The notes: a model not told the origin generated them from the letters alone. Numbered from the stretch's first letter, positions 38,001 through 44,398 are shown. The stretch is 64,000 nucleotides of DNA from Certhia americana (GCA_018697195.1 CM031861.1:3442242-3506241), one strand, 5' to 3'. Program-made: numbers and translations.

Positions 38001-41000
38001 AAACACCTGTGTAAAATTCCCAGAGACTTAAGCAATCCTTATTGCATGTGGGCACTTTTCCCAAAACCCTCAAATGCATCTCCAGGCTGTCAGGAGCTTC
38101 TGCAGCTGCAGGTGTTAGCAGTTGTAATCATGTGCTGGATTTGGAGGGGCTGTTGTGCAGACACATTCCTGGGCAGGTAAGGCGTGTCTTTGCTTTTTTA
38201 CGTGCTGCTGGTTTTGCTGAATATACTTCCAGTGATCATCTAGATTAAAGGAAAGAAAAAACAAACAAACAAAAAAATAACCCTCTATATTTGATGGCCT
38301 TAGGCATATTTTCCTCTGGAGGAAAGGGATGGTTGAAATCATGGTTGTAAGCCACTGGTGTGATTTCAGAAATGCTTTAAAGCTGCTGAGAGCATTTCAA
38401 CCACTCATCAGCAGCACCAAATCTTATCCTTCTTTCCAGCATTACTGAAGGCATCCAAATTTGGCCTCTGATGAGGGATGGTTTGCTCCAGATTAATTTT
38501 GTCAGCTGTATTTTGATGGAAACACAATTGTGAGATGATATAACAAATCTAGCTGGAATGCAGACTTTGGTTTGGTATGAGGAGAGTTGATCAAATTCCT
38601 GAAAAGAAACAAAGCTATATTTCAGACCTCTTAGGTCTGACATTGATGAATAAAAAACACAAACTAAGTTACAAAATATTACCTCTCTTTAAGCCCTTAT
38701 CTCACACAGGATTTCTGGTACAGTCTCTTGAATCTTCAGCATAATCTGTGAAAGAGAAACAAAACAATATCTTGTGTTTTCTCAAAGAAAATGTGTGATT
38801 TGCTAGATGTCAGACTGTTTTGCTTTAGATTTTGTTACCGAGCTTATCTATCTATCTTAATGTATTTTTTAAGAAATGTGAAGAAAAAATATTTTTTTTC
38901 TTCTTTGTATCTGCTTTGCAGGAACTCCGCCAGTACCTGTCCAACCTGGCAGACCAATGCAACAGTGAAAATAATGCTGTGGATATGCCTCTTGTCATCA
39001 TTTTGGATAATTTGCACCATGTCAGCTCCCTAGGAGAGATCTTTAATGGACTCCTAAACTGCAAGTACCACAAATGGTAAAGAAATAGTATCAGAACACC
39101 TTGCAAATGTTAATCCTATACTCAGAGCACAGCTCCTGCAAAATCCAATCACAAAACCAAAGTCTACATTAATTTAGTAATGTGGAGGAAGATGACTAGG
39201 TTGAACATATTGTGGGCAGTGCTTCAGAGGGATCCTTTTCCTCAATAAAATTATTTATTTTTCTGAAATAAGTAACTAAAAAGTAATTGTATTTGCTTCA
39301 TGATGTAGATCATTAGTAGTAAAACCCCATTTGCTATGAATGGTCCTGTTTTGGGACTTCTGATTTGCTTTCAGAATTTGATATTCTCAGAAACTCAGTA
39401 GAGAATCTGGTCATAAGTAACTACAAAACTTCCTTTGACAAAAGAGTTTTGAATAACTTTTTCTTAATGTTCAAGTTTGACTTAAAACTTGTTTTTCAAA
39501 CTTCACAAGTTTGATTTGCTTGATTTTTTTTCCTCCCAACAGTCCATATATTATTGGCACTATGAACCAAGCCACCTCCTCCACGCCTAATCTTCAACTT
39601 CACCATAATTTCAGGTACTGTTTATTCATGTTTCTCATTTATGTTTGTGGGCTGGCAAAGGAGCAATGGCTACTGAGTCATCTGAAATTATTCTTATCAG
39701 CTGAAATAGCAAAGTGAGAGAGAAATGCCATTTGCTCCTGGTTGCTGCCCTGACATGTGCAGCTTGGTTTTGGTGCTGTTATTAAAGGAACTGGGTTCAT
39801 AAAACTTCTGTTTCACAGATGATTGTTATTTGATCTTCTAGAAGATTTTCAGTAAGACAATATTTAGACAAAGCAGATTAATGAGAAATGAGCCAAAACA
39901 ATGCACAATAAAAAAATCGGTTCATCTAGTGAAATATTCCAAAGTAACTTCTGCTGAAAAACATGTATGACTGGAATAGCCCATTTTCATCCTGATAATC
40001 TGGAAATAAGAAGTGAAATGTGGTCAGGAATACTTGCACTCAGTAGCATGGAAGAGAAATAATGGCCATTTCTGCTGTTCTGCCATAGATGGGTGCTATG
40101 TGCAAACCACACTGAGCCAGTCAAAGGCTTTCTCGGCCGTTTCCTGAGAAGAAAACTAATTGAAACAGAGATCAGTGGCAGGATAAGGAATGCAGAGCTG
40201 GTTAAGATTATTGATTGGATTCCCAAGGTCTGGCAACATCTGAACAAATTCTTGGAGGCTCACAGCTCCTCTGATGTTACTATTGGTAAGTACTCTGCCC
40301 ATGCCTGTGTAATTAGATGTATTTAATTTCCTTGTACATCAGGTGTATCTTTGTACACTTCCTTGTGCTGTATCACATGAAAAAGGCTTTCTTTGAAACC
40401 CTTCTTTTAGATGTTATCAATCCTATTTTTGATGCTTATTGTGATTTGAGTGTAATATCTGAATTTCCCTCTCCAGGTCCACGGCTCTTCCTCTCCTGTC
40501 CAATAGATGTAGATGGTTCTAGAGTTTGGTTCACGGACTTGTGGAACTACTCCATCATTCCATATCTTCTGGAGGCAGTAAGAGAAGGGCTACAGGTGAG
40601 CAGGCAAAGGGAAAAATCATAGGTGTAGAATGGCATCTGTTCAGAAGGCAACAAAACTCAGTAGTGGCAACATTTTCTATAGATACAGCTTTGCACGTTG
40701 AATATCTGCATGTCTATGAAAATATAACCAGAATTGTCAATAATTTCAGGCAGAATTAGTCTCTTCAAGCACTTTTGATATAGAGAGTGGAAGAAGTGAT
40801 TAGATGCCAAACTGCTGATGTTTTCAGTGGGAGGAGTTAAACATACAAATACCTTTCAGTACTGTGTTCCAGAAGCACACCTTAAAATTATCCTGTGCAT
40901 CAGAAAAATATGCCTGTGGTCATTAACTTCGTTACACAGGTTTTTCCTTTGGAAATCAAATCTTTCAGCATAGGAACAAAGCTGTGCATGGAAAGAATGT

Positions 41001-44000
41001 ATTCATGAGTGGAAGGGAGCAGTATCAATGATGTTTTGATTGCTTCTCAGTGTATAAGATGATTTTTTTAGTAGGTTCCTTCAGAATTCTTTCAGAGGAT
41101 GAAGTGAAATCATCGTTGATTGTCTGTGCTTAGTAACTGATTCATAATCTGGCAATTTGGAATAGTTTTTGGTGTCTGTATGACTATGAAGCTTGTTGAA
41201 GTCAGGGAGGAGGGTTCAACACAGAATTGCCATGGACTTGCCATTTAGGTAGGGAAAAAAAGGAGGGCTACCAGCTCTTAGTTCACAGAATAAGCCCCCC
41301 AGCACCTAATTTATAATATGGTTTAGAGATAATCTTTTACTAATGGCTTCTTACAAATTTGTGAAATACTTGAATTCTCCTAGTTTTGGGTAAAATTTGG
41401 GCAAACCACAGCTGCCATTTGAAATTTGTCAGCACTTTGAGGCCTCATTTTCTTTGGAACAACTGTGGTAGACTCTGAGACATGAGGAAGACAATAGGTC
41501 CTGGAGTACAAAACACACTCAGAAAGTTTGCTAGAAATAGAACAGGAGAACCATTTTACACAAAACTTGTTATAAAGGAAGGTAATGGGAGCCAGGAATC
41601 TTTCCAACAAGAGAAAGGAGAGCAGGTGGCTTTGTTTGCTCTTGAAACAGAGAGAATTGATACTCACAGTAATGCATGGGCTCCTTGTACTGGGTTTTGG
41701 AGCTCTCATATCACTGATCAGTACATGTGGAAAGCATTGAAAAATTAGTAATGCAAGTGGAGAAAGAGAGAGAGCAGTTGATAAAACCATCCTTTTGCTT
41801 CCTTGTTCGGCCCAGTATCTCCATCTTTCCTCAGGGTATTTGGGTTGCTTGTGTTCCAGGTGTAAGGACTTCAGTTTCTCACTTTGTCCTTTAGATTCTT
41901 TATCCCCTCCAGTCCCATTTCCCCTAATTGCACTAATTCATCCCTATTTAAATAATGTCCCTTTTGTTTGCTTGATGCACTTTAGTACTTGAAGAGTAGC
42001 CAGAGTGGTGCTAATGAACCAGCTAATGCTAGAAATGTGGGTTTTATCTGGGGCTATTTTCTGTTCCCCACACCCACAAGGACTATTCTGAGAGCACATC
42101 TTCCCTGAAACTGCCAGCCAGAAAGGAAAGGTGGATTCCTAATTTTGCTCTGATCTCTGTGGATCTGCTCTCAGCTATTTTTATATTTCTGTTTCTCATT
42201 TAGAGAATTATTTTGGGTCAGATACAAACAAGCCAAATGGACCCTTACAATAATTGCTCCCATGGGAGCTGACTTGTTTTGTTTTTCAAAACAGGGATGT
42301 GAAAATTAGAAGGTTGTATAAAACCCGAGTTCTTCCTGCTTGGTCTATCAGTACAGAATGCAGCACCAGCAAAAAGAGGACCCAGAGTCCCTGTGGCTTC
42401 CTGCCACTGTCACTCATACTCCAGTGGCTTTTCTTTTGTGCTTTGTGGAGCAACCTGTTCCATCCTTGTCCCATGACTTGCTCCCTGGGAAACGTGCCAG
42501 TGGGAGGAGTGGGTGGACCTGGTTGCCATGGAAGAGGATTGTGAGTCATTTAGTCTCTCCTGAGCTGGGATCCACTCGGACTTTTGCAGGAGAAAAGACG
42601 TGAAAAATGCAAAATCCTCGCCACTTACCGAATGACATGTATCATTATGAATTTGAGAACAAGATCAGAGTAAGAAATCTGGTTTGCCACATCTTGAAGC
42701 CATTATACTGGGAAGATGACATAGCAGGGCTGAAGGATGAAGGGTTTGGGCTATGGAGGAGGTTGTGTTTCAGATTGCTTAGCACCATCTGCTGGCCCCT
42801 CTGCTCTCTCCTGCTACCCAGCACACCACGGGTTGGTACTCAGAGCACTTCAATACTTTGTGCATGCAAAATTTAAACCCACAGAAAGCGTCCCAAGGAG
42901 AACTAGTATTGAGGAAAGGGAGACAATCCTAGATCCATCAGAGAACTGGTGAATTTCTTTGCTGGACCATTGTTTTTACCCTTGTGCAAGGGGATAAAGG
43001 AACAATGGGACAATGACAAAATATCAAAGACAAACTCCAGTTGCTGAAGGATGTTGGTGGTGATGTTTATAAAGTGGAAATAAACATTTTAAAGCCAGTT
43101 GTATTTATGCTTTTGGAAGTCACGAGGCATTAAAATGAATGTGTTGTTTAGCTAAGGGAAATGGAATATAACAGGGAGAACACCTTTGGATTCAGTAGTG
43201 CAGTCTATTCCATACAGAAAAACGCGTTTGAAACAGAGCTTGCCTACCTAGGAGCCTGACCATGGACAAATGGTGCTTCTTCTTGTATGAACACAATAAA
43301 AATCTGACTAGAAAACTTTATGCCTTGACATCCATCATTATTGCCTGATGACAGAGCTCACATTTCCTACTCCACATTCCGTGGATGGCAGTCTGTAAGG
43401 CAGCTGCCAGTGCAATCCAGATGTCAGCACTGATGGCCTCTTTGGTGTGCTGACATCATTTAAGTTGACTAAACTAGATGATGTTATTTTCAGGCGTTTC
43501 TTCCTTCAGCTGGTGCCAAGAGAAGGGCACTGCAGTCTCAGGGAAGGTGGTCAGCTCCTTCCAAACCAGTGCCATGACAAAGGGCTTTGTGTGTCATTAG
43601 GGTAAGGAAAATCTCACATCCAGCCCTGCTTGCAAAGTGTTTCCTGCAGCCCAAGAACCACGATATGCTCGTTTTGGTTAGGTAGGCACAGGATGAAGTG
43701 GTTGGAATGTTTGACATGGTTTTGTGCTCTTTCAGTTGTACGGGAGGAGAGCACCCTGGGAGGATCCTGCCAAGTGGGTCATGGACACCTACCCCTGGGC
43801 AGCCACCCCCCAGCACCACGAGTGGCCTCCTCTGCTCCAGCTGCGGCCCGAGGACGTGGGCTTTGATGGCTACTCCGTGTCCCGGGAAGGCTCCACCAGC
43901 AAGCAAGTTCCAGTGAGTGATGCTGAAGGAGATCCTCTGGTAAGCTGTCATTTCTGGAGCAGAAAAACTGTTTCATTTGGAAATGAAATCCCTTGTTTTC

Positions 44001-44398
44001 AAGGATTAGGAACTGGAAGTGGTCTATGGCTATAGACTAATCCCTTCAGTCGTCTCCTTTTCTCCTTGACTGGAAAAGCTTTGTTTTATCAGCAACTTGA
44101 ATGCTGCTATGATTTACAGTCAATACCTCTTTTCTGAGTCCAGCATTATTGACCACACTTGTCTCTCCCTTTGCTTCCTTGCCTACTGGCAAACTGAATG
44201 CTGCTGTAGCTGCCATGTGGAGTTAATGTTGCCTCAGAATACAAACAGTCATGAGCTTCCTTGCCTTTGCAGATGAACATGCTGATGAGACTGCAGGAGG
44301 CAGCCAACTACTCCAGTCCCCAGAGTTATGACAGCGACTCCAACAGCAACAGCCATCACGATGACATCCTGGATTCCTCTCTGGAGTCGACGTTGTGA
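1710..44398 (+). CDS. NAV2: Neuron navigator 2, C-terminal 1,462 residues, 27 exons (gene-level entry)
   Basis: NAV2 is a large cytoskeleton-associated protein related to C. elegans UNC-53, linked to microtubule ends, neurite outgrowth and cell migration. I joined 27 exons by reading frame and splice sites. All phases agree, total 4,389 nt, ending in TGA at 44396-44398. Residues below are numbered from the first codon in the window (1710). Order of parts: Ser-rich disordered region (1-640), coiled coil (about 660-760), basic linker with KKKKRK (about 798-830), second coiled coil (about 867-945), and an AAA+ P-loop module (about 1006-1420) with Walker A GPSGTGKT (1131-1138), Walker B-like VIILDN (1197-1202) and sensor-1-like GTMN (1229-1232). 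The N-terminal part with the CH domain lies off the left edge. Wording is closer to NAV2 than to NAV1 or NAV3 as I remember them. Gene order beside DBX1 supports NAV2. Confidence 0.96.
2002..2925 (+). other. NAV2: NAV2 intron, nothing seen
   Basis: A 924-bp intron, GTGAGA to TTTTTGTAG. AT-rich with short T-runs. No repeat or RNA gene recognised. Confidence 0.85.
2926..3628 (+). CDS. NAV2: NAV2 coding exon 2 of window (703 nt, largest)
   Basis: Encodes residues 98-332, starting GKTDDAKVSEKG and ending PDVASPTLR. Very rich in Ser, Lys and Arg, with no folded domain. It includes NQDDGYLALSARTNLQYRSL and SSTSSIDSNISSKSAG, stretches I recognise from NAV proteins. Acceptor TTTTTGTAG at 2925, donor CGCAG|GTAGGC at 3629. 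Incoming phase 1, outgoing phase 2. Confidence 0.95.
3629..6863 (+). other. NAV2: NAV2 intron with one CR1 fragment
   Basis: A 3.2-kb intron. Apart from the CR1 piece at about 5390-5643 (listed separately) I see no gene. The roughly 200-codon minus-strand open frame at 5631-6233 overlaps the repeat edge, lacks recognisable features and is taken as chance. Confidence 0.8.
5390..5643 (-). repeat. CR1 LINE, 3'-end fragment
   Basis: The plus strand reads as the reverse complement of a CR1 3' end. It begins with GGAATCGTGG and GGGTTGGAAGGGACCTTGAG, followed by AGACACCTTCCACTATCC and later GAAGAATTTCTTCCTTACG. CR1 is the main avian LINE and is usually 5'-truncated, as here. The element's sense strand is minus, antisense to NAV2. 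Confidence 0.85.
6864..7331 (+). CDS. NAV2: NAV2 coding exon 3 of window
   Basis: Encodes residues 332-488, from LFGGKPSKQVPITTAENMK to NSVKTTLSE plus a split Ser codon. Ser/Asn/Gly-rich, disordered, with many potential Ser-Pro phosphosites (SPLASSPSS). Acceptor TTTTTTACAG at 6863; donor GAAAG|GTTAGT at 7332. Phase 2 in, phase 2 out. Confidence 0.95.
7332..8354 (+). other. NAV2: NAV2 intron, nothing seen
   Basis: A 1.0-kb intron with no recognised gene or repeat beyond short T- and A-runs. It ends TTTCTAG at 8354. Confidence 0.8.
8355..8420 (+). CDS. NAV2: NAV2 coding exon 4 of window (66 nt)
   Basis: Encodes residues 488-510: PLSSPAASPKFCRNTLPRRQD with split Ser codons at both ends. Length is a multiple of three (phase 2 in and out), so skipping it would keep the frame. 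Acceptor TTTCTAG at 8354, donor GACAG|GTAATG at 8421. Confidence 0.92.
8421..9624 (+). other. NAV2: NAV2 intron, nothing seen
   Basis: A 1.2-kb intron ending TTTTCTACAG. Contains a T-run near 8743-8758. No gene or repeat family recognised. Confidence 0.8.
9625..9669 (+). CDS. NAV2: NAV2 coding exon 5 of window (45 nt)
   Basis: A short exon for residues 510-525 (DPHLDRNTLPKKGL, with split Ser and Arg codons). Phase 2 in and out, 45 nt, so skipping would be silent for the frame. Its NTLPKK echoes NTLPRR of the preceding exon, suggesting an old exon duplication. Acceptor CTACAG at 9624, donor CTCAG|GTATTG at 9670. It lies inside unrelated chance open frames. Confidence 0.9.
9670..11829 (+). other. 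NAV2: NAV2 intron with simple repeats
   Basis: A 2.2-kb intron. Holds a TTTCTTGC-type tandem repeat at about 9787-9830, an A-run at about 10108-10124 and a (TTTG)n run at about 11745-11770. No gene seen. Confidence 0.8.
11830..11990 (+). CDS. NAV2: NAV2 coding exon 6 of window
   Basis: Encodes residues 525-579, from YTPSSQLRSQEDAKEWLRSH to RFNFSQL plus a split Ala codon. Acceptor GTTTTTGCAG at 11829, donor CTTG|GTGAAT at 11991. Phase 2 in, phase 1 out. Sequence is strongly NAV2-like. Confidence 0.95.
11991..14910 (+). other. NAV2: NAV2 intron carrying a minisatellite
   Basis: A 2.9-kb intron, AT-rich at 12750-12840. Its 3' third is the minisatellite listed separately, followed by G11 (14809-14819) and then the acceptor of the next exon 91 bp later. 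No gene seen. Confidence 0.85.
13940..14801 (+). repeat. A-rich minisatellite, about 29 units of about 32 bp
   Basis: By eye the tract splits into about 29 diverged units. Most begin GATGGTATCAAAAAA (variants GACAGT, GACGGT) and continue to TGATCTTTAAAAAA. The centre of many units is a palindrome, ATCTTT-AAA-AAAGAT. Some units are truncated to 16-18 bp. Longer blocks also recur: TTTAAAGAAG appears near 14203, 14501 and 14709, hinting at higher-order copying of about 300 and 210 bp. I do not recognise a known repeat family. Confidence 0.93.
14911..15099 (+). CDS. NAV2: NAV2 coding exon 7 of window, unusually GC-rich
   Basis: Encodes residues 579-642, with MSLSTPGMLRTHSLSNADG and SSMSLDEKSRTMSRSGSFRD. 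Acceptor GGCTTTGCAG at 14910; donor GAGG|GTCAGT at 15100. Phase 1 in and out. About 72% GC by my count and full of CpG, unlike the neighbouring exons. Compared with the mammalian exon as I recall it, several changes go to Ala, Gly, Pro or Cys (for example PYEPCGDARLR), which fits GC-biased substitution. Confidence 0.94.
15228..15412 (-). repeat. CR1 LINE fragment, first of an abutting pair
   Basis: The reverse complement reads as CR1 3' sequence. Marks are GGAATCGGTGTGGGAAGGGA, GTCCAAACACCCCTTGAACT and GGGGAGCCTGTTCCAGTGCC. It stops abruptly where a second CR1 3' end begins. GC-rich with CpG, like the exon beside it. Confidence 0.75.
15413..15707 (-). repeat. CR1 LINE fragment, second of an abutting pair
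   Basis: Begins with the typical CR1 end (reverse complement) ATCACAGAATCACTGGGTTG, then GGGGTGGTGACTCCACCACC and CTTCTTCCTAATATCCAGCC, ending near GGGCCCTGTCACTGGTCACC. Same orientation as its neighbour. Confidence 0.88.
18395..18525 (+). repeat. CR1 LINE 3'-end fragment
   Basis: The plus strand carries GGTTGGACTGGATGATCTTA and GAGGTCTTTTCCAACCTAAT followed by TTATGGTTCTGTG, the usual sense-strand CR1 end. Diverged; the left edge is approximate. Confidence 0.75.
20012..20068 (-). repeat. CR1 LINE 3' tail, short
   Basis: GAATCACAGAATAGTTAGGG then TTGGAAGGGACCTCTGAAGA matches the reverse complement of the CR1 3' end. Only about 55 bp remain. Confidence 0.75.
20981..21033 (+). CDS. NAV2: NAV2 coding exon 8 of window (53 nt)
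   Basis: Encodes residues 642-659, VHGSSLSLVSSTSSIYST. Acceptor TTTCCTTTAG at 20980, donor CCACA|GTGAGT at 21034. Phase 1 in, phase 0 out. Found by searching for the expected NAV2 continuation, since it is too short to stand out as an open frame. Confidence 0.94.
21034..22307 (+). other. NAV2: NAV2 intron, nothing seen
   Basis: A 1.3-kb intron ending TTTTATTTTACAG. No repeat family or gene recognised. Confidence 0.8.
22308..22331 (+). CDS. NAV2: NAV2 microexon of 24 nt (exon 9 of window)
   Basis: Eight codons, PEEKCQSE, residues 660-667, phase 0 on both sides. Acceptor TTTTACAG at 22307 and donor CAGAG|GTAAGG at 22332. It opens the first coiled coil. Only 109 bp separate it from the next exon. 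Because it is frame-neutral, alternative inclusion would add or remove eight residues. Confidence 0.93.
22441..22515 (+). CDS. NAV2: NAV2 coding exon 10 of window (75 nt)
   Basis: Residues 668-692, IRKLRRELDASQEKVSALTT then QLTAN. Heptad-like pattern of I/L, L, V and L marks coiled coil. Acceptor AAACCCACAG at 22440, donor GCTAAT|GTGAGT at 22516. Phase 0 in and out. Confidence 0.95.
22516..25888 (+). other. NAV2: NAV2 intron, simple repeats only
   Basis: A 3.4-kb intron. An A-run followed by AAACC repeats lies at 24012-24045. Open frames at 23528-24198 overlap one another without recognisable features. No gene seen. Confidence 0.8.
25889..25972 (+). CDS. NAV2: NAV2 coding exon 11 of window, with GC donor
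   Basis: Residues 693-720, AHLVAAFEQSLGNMTIRLQS then LTMTAEQK; coiled coil. Acceptor TGATTTCAG at 25888. The exon must end at AAG (25972) to join DSELNELRK of the next exon, and the intron there starts GCAAGC, not GT. The rest of the donor matches U1 well, as expected for GC-AG introns. Phase 0 in and out. Confidence 0.93.
26579..26690 (+). CDS. NAV2: NAV2 coding exon 12 of window
   Basis: Residues 721-758, DSELNELRKTIELLKKQNAA onward to ELNCK plus a split Gly codon. Coiled coil ends here. Acceptor TACTCAAG at 26578, donor CAAAG|GTGAGA at 26691. Phase 0 in, phase 1 out. The preceding 606-bp intron is the GC-AG intron and shows nothing else. Confidence 0.95.
27006..27151 (+). CDS. NAV2: NAV2 coding exon 13 of window
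   Basis: Residues 758-806. Contains RRQHSSDSVSSINSATSHSS and ends ESDSKKKKRKNW, a basic patch. Acceptor CATATCCAG at 27005, donor ACTGG|GTGAGT at 27152. Phase 1 in, phase 0 out. The 315-bp intron before it holds nothing recognisable. Confidence 0.95.
27152..29340 (+). other. NAV2: NAV2 intron upstream of the 9-nt microexon
   Basis: A 2.2-kb intron with a CR1 remnant at about 28752-28882. Its last 40 bases are pyrimidine-rich with two TGC triplets (CTTTTGCTTGCACTTC), a motif class tied to SRRM4-driven neuronal microexons. No gene seen. Confidence 0.75.
28752..28882 (-). repeat. CR1 LINE remnant, diverged
   Basis: GAGTGGGAAGGGAGCCATGA, GGATCATCAAGTCCAGACCT and GTCCAAGTGCTTCTTGAAC resemble the reverse complement of CR1 3' sequence, with insertions in between. 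Edges are approximate. Confidence 0.6.
29341..29349 (+). CDS. NAV2: NAV2 microexon of 9 nt (exon 14 of window)
   Basis: GTCAATGAG, coding Val-Asn-Glu (residues 807-809), flanked by acceptor TTCCGGCAG at 29340 and donor GTAAGG at 29350. It sits between ...KKKKRKNW and LRSSFKQAFGKKK and supplies the VNE known at this point of NAV2. Phase 0 on both sides, so skipping removes just three residues from the basic linker. Identification rests on the splice sites plus recalled family sequence. Confidence 0.9.
29350..29760 (+). other. NAV2: NAV2 intron, 411 bp, nothing seen beyond A/T runs
   Basis: Starts GTAAGG, ends TTTTTTCCAG. An A-run lies at about 29588-29605. No gene seen. Confidence 0.85.
29761..29933 (+). 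CDS. NAV2: NAV2 coding exon 15 of window
   Basis: Residues 810-867, LRSSFKQAFGKKKSPKSASS onward through DIEEMTDSSLPSSPK to SHSNS. Basic linker then Ser-rich. Acceptor TTTTTTCCAG at 29760, donor TCCCT|GTAAGT at 29934. Phase 0 in, phase 2 out. Confidence 0.95.
29934..31992 (+). other. NAV2: NAV2 intron, (AGT)n repeat only
   Basis: A 2.1-kb intron. A (GTA)n trinucleotide run lies at about 31738-31756. Otherwise no gene or repeat family recognised. Ends GTGTCCTGCAG. Confidence 0.8.
31993..32146 (+). CDS. NAV2: NAV2 coding exon 16 of window
   Basis: Residues 867-918, ISECADSEAETVMQLRNELR, then DKEMKLTDIRLEAL and LREAMNRMQ. Second coiled coil. GC-rich. Acceptor TCCTGCAG at 31992, donor ATGCAG|GTGAGG at 32147. 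Phase 2 in, phase 0 out. Confidence 0.95.
32147..32598 (+). other. NAV2: NAV2 intron, 452 bp, nothing seen
   Basis: Starts GTGAGG and ends TCTTTTCAAG. No repeat or gene recognised. Confidence 0.85.
32599..32758 (+). CDS. NAV2: NAV2 coding exon 17 of window
   Basis: Residues 919-972, SEIEKLKAENDRLKSENHGS (end of coiled coil), then a Ser-rich stretch to LNLTESTSL. Acceptor TTTTCAAG at 32598, donor CTCG|GTGAGT at 32759. Phase 0 in, phase 1 out. Confidence 0.95.
32759..33233 (+). other. NAV2: NAV2 intron, 475 bp, nothing seen
   Basis: Starts GTGAGT and ends CCTGTCCACAG. No gene or repeat recognised. Confidence 0.85.
33234..33334 (+). CDS. NAV2: NAV2 coding exon 18 of window
   Basis: Residues 972-1005, DMLLDDTGDGSARKEGGRHV then KIVVNFQDEMKWKE. 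Leads into the folded C-terminal module. Acceptor TGTCCACAG at 33233, donor AAGGAG|GTGAGT at 33335. Phase 1 in, phase 0 out. Confidence 0.95.
33335..34620 (+). other. NAV2: NAV2 intron, nothing seen
   Basis: A 1.3-kb AT-rich intron ending GTGCCTTTAG. No gene or repeat recognised. Confidence 0.85.
34621..34716 (+). CDS. NAV2: NAV2 coding exon 19 of window
   Basis: Residues 1006-1037, from DSRPRTFLIGCIGVSGKTKW to VRRLFK. The GVSGKT is a Walker-A-like turn but lacks the first Gly at the right spacing, so it need not bind nucleotide. Acceptor GCCTTTAG at 34620, donor TTTAAG|GTCAGT at 34717. Phase 0 in and out. Confidence 0.95.
34864..35032 (+). CDS. NAV2: NAV2 coding exon 20 of window
   Basis: Residues 1038-1094, EYIIHVDPVSQLGLNSDSVL, then GYSIGEIKRTN and TISVTIK. 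Acceptor CACCCCAG at 34863, donor CAAAG|GTAATT at 35033. Phase 0 in, phase 1 out. Confidence 0.95.
35033..37229 (+). other. NAV2: NAV2 intron with a solo LTR
   Basis: A 2.2-kb intron. The LTR at 35300-35746 is listed separately. The rest is AT-rich unique sequence. Ends CCCTGCTGCAG. Confidence 0.85.
35300..35746 (-). mobile_element. Endogenous retrovirus solo LTR, about 447 bp
   Basis: Ends form a short inverted repeat: TGATGC at 35300 and GCATCA at 35741-35746. Read on the minus strand it has CTTATAAAAGTG (TATA-like) upstream of TTTAATAAATCC (polyadenylation signal), in the order expected for U3-R-U5. No gag, pol or env sequence is attached, so it is a solo LTR. A clear target-site duplication was not found. 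A second copy of the family is at 37516. The orientation is antisense to NAV2. Confidence 0.75.
37230..37465 (+). CDS. NAV2: NAV2 coding exon 21 of window (Walker A exon)
   Basis: Residues 1094-1172. Carries ESLIPKPILQRYVSLL, then IILSGPSGTGKTYLANRL with the AAA+ Walker A P-loop GPSGTGKT at 37340-37363 (residues 1131-1138), then GIIATFNVDHKSSK. Acceptor CCTGCTGCAG at 37229, donor AGCAAG|GTGAGC at 37466. Phase 1 in, phase 0 out. Confidence 0.97.
37466..38921 (+). other. NAV2: NAV2 intron with a partial LTR
   Basis: A 1.5-kb intron. The LTR begins only about 50 bp after the donor. The rest is AT-rich unique sequence with an AAAC repeat near 38256-38277. Ends TCTGCTTTGCAG. Confidence 0.85.
37516..37800 (-). 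mobile_element. Endogenous retrovirus LTR, partial second copy
   Basis: Matches the LTR at 35300 closely over its first about 285 bp: TGATGCCTTCTGGAGGCTGA, then TAAAGTAGGGATTTATTAAA and TAAGTTCTGGTCCATTAG. It then diverges near CTTCACCGTTG. It carries an extra insertion of about 30-40 bp relative to the first copy (GGGCACACCTGGGCAGCACA). Same orientation as the first copy. The right edge is approximate. Confidence 0.75.
38922..39076 (+). CDS. NAV2: NAV2 coding exon 22 of window (Walker B exon)
   Basis: Residues 1173-1224, ELRQYLSNLADQCNSENNAV, then MPLVIILDNLHHVSSLGEIF. VIILDN (1197-1202) sits where AAA+ proteins have hhhhDE; here Asn replaces the catalytic Glu. Acceptor CTTTGCAG at 38921, donor AAATG|GTAAAG at 39077. 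Phase 0 in, phase 2 out. Confidence 0.96.
39077..39542 (+). other. NAV2: NAV2 intron, 466 bp, nothing seen
   Basis: Starts GTAAAG and ends CTCCCAACAG. No gene or repeat recognised. Confidence 0.85.
39543..39614 (+). CDS. NAV2: NAV2 coding exon 23 of window (sensor 1)
   Basis: Residues 1224-1248, PYIIGTMNQATSSTPNLQLH then HNF. GTMN fits AAA+ sensor 1 with Asn. Acceptor CCCAACAG at 39542, donor TTCAG|GTACTG at 39615. Phase 2 in and out, 72 nt. Confidence 0.95.
39615..40088 (+). other. NAV2: NAV2 intron, 474 bp, nothing seen
   Basis: Starts GTACTG and ends TCTGCCATAG. No gene or repeat recognised. Confidence 0.85.
40089..40285 (+). CDS. NAV2: NAV2 coding exon 24 of window
   Basis: Residues 1248-1314, WVLCANHTEPVKGFLGRFLR, then LVKIIDWIPKVWQHLNKFLE and SSSDVTI. 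C-terminal half of the AAA+ module. Acceptor TGCCATAG at 40088, donor ATTG|GTAAGT at 40286. Phase 2 in, phase 1 out. Confidence 0.96.
40477..40595 (+). CDS. NAV2: NAV2 coding exon 25 of window
   Basis: Residues 1314-1353, GPRLFLSCPIDVDGSRVWFT then DLWNYSIIPYLLEAVREGLQ. Acceptor CCCTCTCCAG at 40476, donor CTACAG|GTGAGC at 40596. Phase 1 in, phase 0 out. Confidence 0.96.
40596..43735 (+). other. NAV2: NAV2 intron, nothing recognised
   Basis: A 3.1-kb intron, GTGAGC to GTGCTCTTTCAG. Several 60-97-codon open frames (for example 41482-41748 and 42254-42544) show no domain and overlap on both strands. No repeat family identified. Confidence 0.75.
43736..43939 (+). CDS. NAV2: NAV2 coding exon 26 of window
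   Basis: Residues 1354-1421, LYGRRAPWEDPAKWVMDTYP, then WPPLLQLRPEDVGFDGYSV and SDAEGDPL. Acceptor GCTCTTTCAG at 43735, donor CCTCTG|GTAAGC at 43940. Phase 0 in and out. Confidence 0.97.
43940..44272 (+). other. NAV2: NAV2 last intron, 333 bp, nothing seen
   Basis: GTAAGC to CTTTGCAG. No gene or repeat recognised. Confidence 0.85.
44273..44398 (+). CDS. NAV2: NAV2 last coding exon (exon 27 of window)
   Basis: Residues 1422-1462, MNMLMRLQEAANYSSPQSYD then SDSNSNSHHDDILDSSLEST and L, then TGA at 44396-44398. The final DSSLESTL is the known NAV2 C-terminus as I recall it. Acceptor CCTTTGCAG at 44272. Phase 0 in. Confidence 0.97.
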   Translation: MNMLMRLQEAANYSSPQSYDSDSNSNSHHDDILDSSLESTL

